64,000 nucleotides of DNA from Pseudoprimorskyibacter insulae (GTDB lineage: Bacteria; Pseudomonadota; Alphaproteobacteria; Rhodobacterales; Rhodobacteraceae). This document shows, piece after piece, positions 57,821-64,000 of the stretch; positions within the stretch are counted from its first letter, which is position 1, and each line of letters begins with the position of its first letter. Under the pieces are notes generated by a model. That model ran no database searches, was not told the DNA's origin, and was given only the letters and a program-made list of their open reading frames with translations. The stretch covers positions 186,001-250,000 of the forward strand of contig NZ_OMOJ01000004.1 of the NCBI RefSeq assembly GCF_900302505.1, read 5' to 3'. The position numbers and the translations under genes are program-made.

Positions 57821-57897
57821 TTCATCTTTCTTTTAAATACTCAAACAGCGCCGCCAACGGCATGCATTGTCTTTTGAGTATTTATTGGAAAGATGAA
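57821..57897. repeat. Inverted repeat between moaA and the convergent gene
   Basis: Arms 57821-57845 and 57873-57897 (25 bases each) pair at 22 positions. Each arm has TTCATCTTTC and AAATACTCAAA-type sequence, related to family A elements. It occupies the moaA/glycosyltransferase gap and could be a bidirectional terminator. Confidence 0.65.
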
Positions 57898-57908
57898 GAC
57901 AGGACACC

Positions 57909-58709
57909 TTAGCCCCAAGCCTCGCCCAGATCTGCGCGGGTGCGATCAATCCAATGCTCGCGCAGCCAGTCACAGGCTTTGGCATGACGAATAAACGACC
58001 CGTTATAGCCATCCACGGCATCGGGCATTTTAGGGCGACCGTGGAAGCAAACCACTTTGGCTTCTGGCTGCAGCTTGGGCCTGCGTAGCCAGTTCATCGG
58101 GAATGGATTGCAATCGTATTTGAACGAGACCACCCATGGATCGGGGATGTACTCAAACACGCCGCGCTCCATCGCTTTGTGCGAGGTGTAGCGCTGTTCA
58201 GACCCGCGGGCGATTTCTACCTCTTTGTAGGGGTTTGCCGCGAGGTCTTCATACAGGAAACCGTGTTCCGCCGGATCAAACCGAAAGACCGAACCATGCC
58301 CCGTGGGACGGCCTTTGCGTTTTTCCGTCCAGTCGTGGCGCATGCAGATTTTACCGGGCGCCATGGACCAGATCGGCTCCAGATCGCCGGTGATAACCAC
58401 ATCCAGATCAAAGCCCAAATAGGGCCCTTCCAGATCAGGCACCAAACCCGGCTTGAACAATGACACCTTGCGCATGGCGCCTTGGCGGTTGGCCACGGCA
58501 AGTGCGGCGTTCATAGGCTCGGAAAACGGCTCAATAGGCAGCGGTAGGATTTCCACGTCGGGGTGAATGCCCTCGGCGTGTTCTGTCATGCAGTAGAACC
58601 GGATCGGACGTTTCAGGTTTCGCCGCACGCCGGAATAGAGGCGGTTCACGTATTCAGGGCCAAACAAGGTGCCCCATTTGATACAGATGATGTTTGCAGT
58701 CTCGGTCAT
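57909..58709 (-). CDS. Glycosyltransferase-like protein
   Basis: 266 residues from ATG 58709. NIICIKWGTLFGPEYVNRLY at the N-terminus, and YLGFDLDVVITGDLEPIW with a D-x-D-type motif (~residue 110), suggest a GT-A fold using a nucleotide sugar. A CDWLREHWIDR end. No signal peptide or membrane segment. It lies 54 bp after the M20 gene; the link to that cluster may be accidental. Confidence 0.55.
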   Translation of the reverse strand: MTETANIICIKWGTLFGPEYVNRLYSGVRRNLKRPIRFYCMTEHAEGIHPDVEILPLPIEPFSEPMNAALAVANRQGAMRKVSLFKPGLVPDLEGPYLGFDLDVVITGDLEPIWSMAPGKICMRHDWTEKRKGRPTGHGSVFRFDPAEHGFLYEDLAANPYKEVEIARGSEQRYTSHKAMERGVFEYIPDPWVVSFKYDCNPFPMNWLRRPKLQPEAKVVCFHGRPKMPDAVDGYNGSFIRHAKACDWLREHWIDRTRADLGEAWG

Positions 58710-58763
58710 AATCGCCTCCGGAGTTGGCGCCCTCATACGCGGAGAGAGCGCCATGGTCCAGCG

Positions 58764-59927
58764 TCAGGCGGCGGGCATCCGCTGTTCAACGATTTCCGAC
58801 CACCAGCTACAGCCGGCCGGGATGGCATCGTCGTTGAAGTTGTATTCAGGGTGGTGCACAGAGGCGCCCGGCCCATTGCCCATCAGAATATAGGCGCCCG
58901 GACGCGCGTTCAGCATGAAGGCGAAATCCTCGGACCCCATGACCAGATCTGCCTCTTCGCAGTCACCAGTGACCGATTTGGCCACTTCGGCGGCAAAAGC
59001 GGTTTGTTCGTCCGAGTTGATCATCACCGGATAGTTGCGCTTGTAGGTCACGCGCGCGACGCCGCCGAACACGGCCGCTGTCCCTTCGGCAATTTCCTTA
59101 AGGCGCTTTTCAACCATGTCCTGAACCGCCGGATTCAGCGTGCGCACCGTGCCTTTCAGCGTCACCTTTTGCGGGATCACGTTGAAAGCTTTGGACGAGG
59201 TTTCGAACGATGTCACGGAAATCACGGCGTTTTCTACCGGATCAAGATTGCGGCTGGCGATGGTTTGCAGGGCGATCACGATATGGCTGGCCATGACGGT
59301 TGTGTCGATGGTTTCATGCGGTTTTGCGGCATGGCCACCTTTGCCTTCCACCTCGATCTCGACCAAATCGGCCGAGGCAAAGAACGGACCGGAACGGATG
59401 GCGAACTTGCCTACGGGCGCGCCCGGCCAGTTGTGCAACCCATAGACCTCTTGCACGTTGAAGCGGTCCATCATGCCGTCATCAACCATTTCGCGACCGC
59501 CGCCGCCGCCCTCTTCGGCGGGTTGGAAGATCACCACAACGGTGCCGTCGAAATTGCGGGTTTCGGCCAGATATTGCGCCGCCCCAAGCAGCATCGCGGT
59601 GTGCCCATCATGTCCACAGGCGTGCATTTTGCCCGGCACGGTGGAGGCATAGTCCAGCCCCGTCTGTTCTTCGATCGGAAGCGCGTCCATGTCGGCACGC
59701 AGGCCGATCACCTTGCCCGACGCCGTGGACTTGCCTTTGATCACGCCGACAACGCCGGTGCGGCCGATACCAGTGACGACCTCATCGCAGCCAAAGGCCT
59801 TTAGCTTTTCCTCAACCATTGCCGATGTACGATGCGTATCAAACAGCAATTCCGGGTTGGCATGCATGTCGCGGCGCCATTCGGTGATTGTGTCGTGAAG
59901 CTCTGCGAATCTGTTCTTGACCGGCAT
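58764..59927 (-). CDS. M20-family amidohydrolase (hippurate/N-acyl-amino-acid hydrolase type)
   Basis: 387 residues. MHACGHDGHTAMLLGAA (metal ligands), LRADMDALPIEE and PAEEGGGGGREM with catalytic Glu. It hydrolyses N-acyl amino acids. Downstream gene of the ABC-ArgE-FAD cluster. Specificity is open. Confidence 0.85.
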   Translation of the reverse strand: MPVKNRFAELHDTITEWRRDMHANPELLFDTHRTSAMVEEKLKAFGCDEVVTGIGRTGVVGVIKGKSTASGKVIGLRADMDALPIEEQTGLDYASTVPGKMHACGHDGHTAMLLGAAQYLAETRNFDGTVVVIFQPAEEGGGGGREMVDDGMMDRFNVQEVYGLHNWPGAPVGKFAIRSGPFFASADLVEIEVEGKGGHAAKPHETIDTTVMASHIVIALQTIASRNLDPVENAVISVTSFETSSKAFNVIPQKVTLKGTVRTLNPAVQDMVEKRLKEIAEGTAAVFGGVARVTYKRNYPVMINSDEQTAFAAEVAKSVTGDCEEADLVMGSEDFAFMLNARPGAYILMGNGPGASVHHPEYNFNDDAIPAGCSWWSEIVEQRMPAA

Positions 59928-59973
59928 TGGATGTCCTGAGTGTTGGAGGTTTCGAAATATCTACGATCTGGCG

Positions 59974-61326
59974 CTATAGCTGCGGGCCCAATTCGATGGG
60001 CGACCCATCGGAAAAGCGCGACAGTCGGAACCGTGTCAGATCGTGGCCCACATCGCCACCTGACGCAAGATCCGCCAAAACGCGGCCCATGCCCGGCCCG
60101 ATGCCAAAGCCGTGGCCGCACATGCCGGTGCCGATGGTCAAGCCTTGGATGCCATTGGCGCGGTCAATTACGGGGACCACATCGGGCATGACATCAATCA
60201 TCCCGGCCCAAGCAGTTTCAAGCCGCACAGGCCCAATTTCCGGAAACATTGCCTGAAGCCGTTCAGCGGCGCGTTTCAGGCGCTTCATATTGGGCTTGGG
60301 GTTCAGAATGCGCATCCGTTCAAACGGCGTTTCGATATCGCCGGTCCAGCGGCGCGGGGTCGTCCAAGCATCGGGATAGCCACGCGGAGCCATCGCCACA
60401 AAGCGCGTGCCGGTGGGATCGCCCAGAAACTGTGCCTTGTACTTGGCCGCGTGGCGCACCGCCGACGGGCCGATGAACAGTTCGTGAAACGCGCCGGGGG
60501 CCAATGTGACGCCGCCATCGGAACGCGCACGAAAGGCAAAGGTCTTTTCCACGGCGGCCATATCTGTCGGCATATTGATCGGCGCGGTGGCCGCCACGCT
60601 GGACCGCACCGACAGTTGCGGGATCTGAATGCCGTGATTGCGCAGGAACAGGCCGGACCACGCGCCGCCGGCCAAGATCACCTCGGGCGCGCGGATGGTG
60701 CCGCGTTCGGTCACAACGCCGGTGACGCGCCCCGCTTGAATGTCCAGCGTCCGCACCGCGCAGTTTTCGATGATGATCGCACCGTCGCGTTTGGCAATAC
60801 CTGCCAAGGCCGGCACGGCAACCCAAGGTTCGCCCTTCATATCCGACGGGGTGTGCAGAATTCCGGCATAGCCACTGCCAGCCAGTTCAGGGAAGGCACG
60901 GGCCATGTCGGCGCCTGCATACAGCCGTGTATCGAGCCCGTGCGCCTCAGCGTGGGGCAGCCAACTGGCATAGTTTTCAAGGTCTTCTTGGGTCTTGGCC
61001 AGATAGGTCACGCCGATGGTCTTTAGGCCGATATCGACATTGGTTTGCGTCGCCAGATCTTTCCAGATCCGGTTTGCCTCAATCATGATCGGCAACTCAT
61101 GCGGGTCGCGCCCCTGCTGGCGGATCCAGCCCCAATTGCGCGACGACTGTTCGCCCGCGATGCGCCCTTTTTCCAGCAGAACCACCCGATGCCCTTTGCG
61201 GGCCAGGTGCAGCGCCGTCGACACACCAATCACCCCGCCGCCGATCACGGCGAAATCCACCGCCTCGGGCAAGGGCGCATCAAACTGCACCGGCGTGCCC
61301 TCATGGATGGGAAATCCGCTTGTCAT
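59974..61326 (-). CDS. FAD-dependent amine/D-amino-acid-type oxidoreductase
   Basis: 450 residues. DFAVIGGGVIGVSTALHLAR is the FAD Rossmann motif, followed by GEQSSRNWGWIRQQGRD, a sequence typical of DAO-family oxidoreductases. The C-terminus has GLTIGTGMCGHGFGIGPGMG. Substrate may be an amino acid or polyamine derivative. Start overlaps the argE-like stop (ATGA). Confidence 0.85.
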   Translation of the reverse strand: MTSGFPIHEGTPVQFDAPLPEAVDFAVIGGGVIGVSTALHLARKGHRVVLLEKGRIAGEQSSRNWGWIRQQGRDPHELPIMIEANRIWKDLATQTNVDIGLKTIGVTYLAKTQEDLENYASWLPHAEAHGLDTRLYAGADMARAFPELAGSGYAGILHTPSDMKGEPWVAVPALAGIAKRDGAIIIENCAVRTLDIQAGRVTGVVTERGTIRAPEVILAGGAWSGLFLRNHGIQIPQLSVRSSVAATAPINMPTDMAAVEKTFAFRARSDGGVTLAPGAFHELFIGPSAVRHAAKYKAQFLGDPTGTRFVAMAPRGYPDAWTTPRRWTGDIETPFERMRILNPKPNMKRLKRAAERLQAMFPEIGPVRLETAWAGMIDVMPDVVPVIDRANGIQGLTIGTGMCGHGFGIGPGMGRVLADLASGGDVGHDLTRFRLSRFSDGSPIELGPQL

Positions 61327-62483
61327 TCCAATGCCTTCAACAGATCGCGCATGAAACCATGACCGGCCTCAAACTGGCTAATGGGCAGATATTCATTTGG
61401 CTGATGCGCCACGCCAATATCGCCCGGCCCGCAGACAACCGCCGAATAGCCCGCCGCCTGAAAATGCCCCGCCTCTGTGCCATAAGACACCACGGATGTG
61501 CCGTTTTCACCGGTGATCTGACGCACCAAGGTTTCGGCCGCGCCATTGGCCTCTGGCACCAGCGGCGGGAGCGAGAATTTCTCGCGCAGTTCGATTGAGG
61601 TTTCGGAGCGTACAACCTTCATATCGGCCTCAACCTCGGCGACCTTGGCCATAAAAGCATCGCGCCGCGCTTCGGCGGCATCGCCCGGAACCAAACGGAA
61701 ATCCACGCCGAATTCGCAATCCTTGGCGGTGATGTTATGCGCTGTCCCGCCCGAGATCTGTCCGGTGTGCACCGTGGTCCAAGGCGGCACGAACTGCGCC
61801 GCAGCCCCGCCCGGCGGGTTGGCCTGACTTTCTGCATTCTGGTCGTTGGCCCATTCGATCAATTTGACGCCCGACATGATTGCATTCACGCCTGTATGCA
61901 TGATCGAACTATGCACCTCGAACCCATGCACATGCACCCAATAGGCCAGCCCGCCCTTATGGCCCGTCACGATCTTCATCATCGACGGCTCGCCCACGAT
62001 CACGGCATTGGCCTTGGGCACAACGCCCTGCATCGCTTCAATCAGAGGCGGCGCGCCGGTGCAGCCGATTTCTTCGTCATAGCTGAGGGCAATTTGCAGC
62101 GGGCGCGTCACGCCTTGATATTTCGCCTCGACCAAGGCCCAGATCGACAGCGCGTCAAAGGCCTTCATATCGCAGGCGCCGCGGCCATAAAGCTTGCCGT
62201 CCCGTTCGGTCAGAACGAAGGGATCGGTGTCCCAGGCCTGTCCATCCACCGGCACAACATCCGTGTGACCGGACAGAACGACGCCGTCTTCGACCTCGGG
62301 GCCGACATGAGCAAACAGGCCCGCCTTGGTCCGATCTTCGTTGTAATGGCGGTGGCAATGGATGCCGTGACTGTCCAGATATTCCTCGACCCAGTCGATC
62401 AAGGGCAGGTTGCTGTCCCGGCTGACCGTCGGAAATGACACAAGTTTGGTCAGCAGGTCGCGCGGCGATAGGCGGTCAGTCAT
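61323..62483 (-). CDS. argE: Acetylornithine deacetylase-like protein
   Basis: 386 residues, M20 family. LSGHTDVVPVDGQAWDTDPF, YGRGACDMKAFDALSIWALV and EIGCTGAPPLIEAM are ArgE-like blocks (metal ligands His, Asp, Glu). It may be biosynthetic ArgE or a catabolic deacylase, and its position with the peptide transporter favours the latter. Confidence 0.8.
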   Translation of the reverse strand: MTDRLSPRDLLTKLVSFPTVSRDSNLPLIDWVEEYLDSHGIHCHRHYNEDRTKAGLFAHVGPEVEDGVVLSGHTDVVPVDGQAWDTDPFVLTERDGKLYGRGACDMKAFDALSIWALVEAKYQGVTRPLQIALSYDEEIGCTGAPPLIEAMQGVVPKANAVIVGEPSMMKIVTGHKGGLAYWVHVHGFEVHSSIMHTGVNAIMSGVKLIEWANDQNAESQANPPGGAAAQFVPPWTTVHTGQISGGTAHNITAKDCEFGVDFRLVPGDAAEARRDAFMAKVAEVEADMKVVRSETSIELREKFSLPPLVPEANGAAETLVRQITGENGTSVVSYGTEAGHFQAAGYSAVVCGPGDIGVAHQPNEYLPISQFEAGHGFMRDLLKALE

Positions 62484-62493
62484 GGATGGTCCT

Positions 62494-64000
62494 TCAGTAG
62501 CCGCAGTCGGTGATCAGCACATGATGCCCCGGCGCGACCTCTTGGTATTTCGACGCCTCCGGTTCATGACCAATCGGATGAATGGGCGAGGGAATCGGTT
62601 TGAAATTCAGGTCTTTTTCTTCTTTGCGCAGGGTCGGATCGGCAACCGGCACGGCCTGCATCAACGCCTGCGTATAGGGGTGTTGCGGGTTTTCGAACAC
62701 CGCGCGGCGCGGGCCGATTTCGACCAAACGCCCAAGGTACATCACGCCCACATGATGGCTGACCCGTTCGACCACCGCCATATCGTGGCTGATAAATAGG
62801 TAGCTGAGGCCAAGATCGGCCTGCAATTCCATCATCAGGTTCAACACCTGCGCCTGCACCGACACATCGAGCGCCGACACCGCCTCATCGGCGACGATCA
62901 GGCTGGGGTTCAGGGCAAGGGCGCGGGCAATGGCGATGCGCTGACGCTGCCCGCCAGACAATTCATGCGGATAGCGGCGCAGAAAACTGCGCGGCAATTC
63001 CACCCGGTCAAACAGGCTGGCGACCTTGTCTTGCATTTCGCTGCGCGATCCGATCCCGAAATTGCGCAGCGGTTCGGCCACTTGTTCCATCAGGCGCATC
63101 TGCGGGTTCAGGCTGGCAAAGGGATCTTGGAAGATCATCTGCATGTCGCGCCGCATATTGCGCAGCCCGTCCGGCGTTTGGGCCATCACATCCTTACCGG
63201 CCAGACGAATTTCGCCCGATTGCGGTTCAACCAAGCGCAACAGCGACCGCCCGACCGAGGATTTGCCGCAGCCGCTTTCACCAACAAGGCTAAGGGTTTC
63301 ACCCTTGTTCACGGTGAAGGAGACATCTTCGACGGCATGCACATTTGCCACCGTTTTGCGCAGCATCCCGCCTTTGACCGGGAAACGCGTCACCAGATTG
63401 CGCACCTCCAGCAGCGGCTCTCCGGTGCCGAGGATGGGGTCGGCTTGCTTGTCGCCCTGCCCCAGCAGGCGCATCGGGCGCGGGTAATCCGTGCCGGACA
63501 TTTCGCCCAAGCGCGGCACCGCGGCCAAAAGCGCGCGGGTATAATCGTGTTTGGGGTTGGCGAAGATTTCCTCAACCGCGCCTTCTTCGACCTTGTTGCC
63601 CCGGAACATGACAACCACGCGATCGGCCATCTGGGCCACAACCGCCATGTCATGAGTGATGAACATGACGGCGGTGCCGGTTTCACGCTTCAGCCGGTCC
63701 ATCAGCGCCAAAATTTCCGCCTGAATGGTCACATCAAGCGCGGTCGTCGGCTCATCCGCAATCAGCAAGCGCGGCTCGCAGGCAAGGGCCATGGCGATCA
63801 CCACGCGCTGGCGCATCCCGCCCGACAATTCATGCGGATACTGGGTCAAGCGGCGCTCTGGCTCGGGGATTCGGACTTGGCGAAGCAGTTCCAGCGCGCG
63901 GGCCTGCGCCTCTTTGCGGGACAGTTTTTTGTGCAGCCGCAGACCTTCGGTCAATTGCCGGCCAACTGTGAACACCGGGTTCAGCGCGGTCATCGGTTCT
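62494..64000 (-). CDS. Two-domain peptide ABC transporter ATPase (DppD/DppF fusion), 5' end missing
   Basis: At least 501 residues seen; the start lies beyond the window. The first ATPase domain lacks its Walker A here but has [15 protein letters not shown] and [12 protein letters not shown]. The second has [30 protein letters not shown] and [12 protein letters not shown]. This fused form powers Dpp/Opp-type importers of di- and oligopeptides. The EPMTALNP segment at the edge is internal, not a start. Confidence 0.9.
   Translation of the reverse strand, partial: EPMTALNPVFTVGRQLTEGLRLHKKLSRKEAQARALELLRQVRIPEPERRLTQYPHELSGGMRQRVVIAMALACEPRLLIADEPTTALDVTIQAEILALMDRLKRETGTAVMFITHDMAVVAQMADRVVVMFRGNKVEEGAVEEIFANPKHDYTRALLAAVPRLGEMSGTDYPRPMRLLGQGDKQADPILGTGEPLLEVRNLVTRFPVKGGMLRKTVANVHAVEDVSFTVNKGETLSLVGESGCGKSSVGRSLLRLVEPQSGEIRLAGKDVMAQTPDGLRNMRRDMQMIFQDPFASLNPQMRLMEQVAEPLRNFGIGSRSEMQDKVASLFDRVELPRSFLRRYPHELSGGQRQRIAIARALALNPSLIVADEAVSALDVSVQAQVLNLMMELQADLGLSYLFISHDMAVVERVSHHVGVMYLGRLVEIGPRRAVFENPQHPYTQALMQAVPVADPTLRKEEKDLNFKPIPSPIHPIGHEPEASKYQEVAPGHHVLITDCGY

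Noticed and set aside
62494-63993. ATG near 63993 as the ABC ATPase start
   Set aside because: The preceding codons continue the conserved EPMTALNP segment, which is internal to the first ATPase domain; the true start is outside.
1-64000. CRISPR, insertion sequence, prophage, tRNA or rRNA
   Set aside because: No regularly spaced repeats, transposase or integrase motifs, or tRNA/rRNA signatures were found on reading both strands.

Overview
The window is a GC-rich chromosomal segment from an alphaproteobacterium, most likely a Rhodobacteraceae (roseobacter-type) species. The inference rests on the gene complement: a nuo operon filled with small lineage-specific genes (DUF5333- and DUF5337-like proteins, NuoE with a long C-terminal extension), nuoN followed by birA-coaX-RNase J, Hint-domain and GT61 proteins, and dispersed intergenic repeats ending in GGGGCAGCGCCCC-type hairpins. 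No rRNA, tRNA, CRISPR array, insertion sequence, integrase or phage gene was seen.

Layout. 1-2381: the purF tail, a SUKH/SMI1-like gene, a DUF2199 gene and a GT61 glycosyltransferase. 2486-5988: an SDR gene, then surE-pcm-nlpD-like (protein and nucleotide repair plus cell-envelope division factor). 5991-9259: a WYL/YafY-type regulator with a palindrome over its ribosome binding site, then tatABC with a DUF815 ATPase. 9392-12554: an orphan FbpC-like ATPase, a divergent SDR and a Hint-domain protein. 12653-16610: prfC, an unknown gene and an RhlE-type helicase. 16762-19963 (minus strand): RNase J, coaX and birA.

20084-39851 (minus strand) is a single ~20-kb nuo operon carrying all 14 complex I genes plus 12 accessory genes. 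One of these is a 48-residue gene between nuoC and nuoD that overlaps both neighbours by stop/start codons. A candidate sigma-70 promoter lies at 39917-39945. Several accessory products carry lipoprotein or Sec signals. One, a membrane-anchored protein next to NuoE, shares an ~83-residue C-terminal domain with the NuoE extension and adds three WRYEG-type repeats.

40526-49597 (minus strand) is a leucine/isovalerate (liu) degradation operon: isovaleryl-CoA dehydrogenase, a small membrane protein, an acyl-CoA synthetase, both 3-methylcrotonyl-CoA carboxylase subunits, a GST, HMG-CoA lyase and methylglutaconyl-CoA hydratase. It has a promoter and palindromic operator candidate just upstream. Together these genes turn isovaleryl-CoA into acetyl-CoA and acetoacetate, feeding the TCA cycle and complex I.

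49782-57803 holds a DegT-type aminotransferase, a phosphoglycolate-phosphatase-like HAD protein, glmU-glmS (UDP-GlcNAc synthesis), a PPOX-fold protein, an AlkD-like DNA glycosylase, a lipoprotein and moaA. 57909-64000 (minus strand) is an oligopeptide/amino-acid scavenging cluster: a two-domain ABC ATPase running off the window end, ArgE-like deacetylase, FAD amine oxidoreductase, M20 amidohydrolase and a glycosyltransferase-like protein.

The most interesting material is inside the nuo operon: the coupled small gene, the duplicated NuoE-tail domain, the repeat protein, the His-rich loop of NuoL and the set of exported small proteins. The two intergenic repeat families and three candidate leaderless genes come next. 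All function calls rest on motif recognition by eye; no database search was run.
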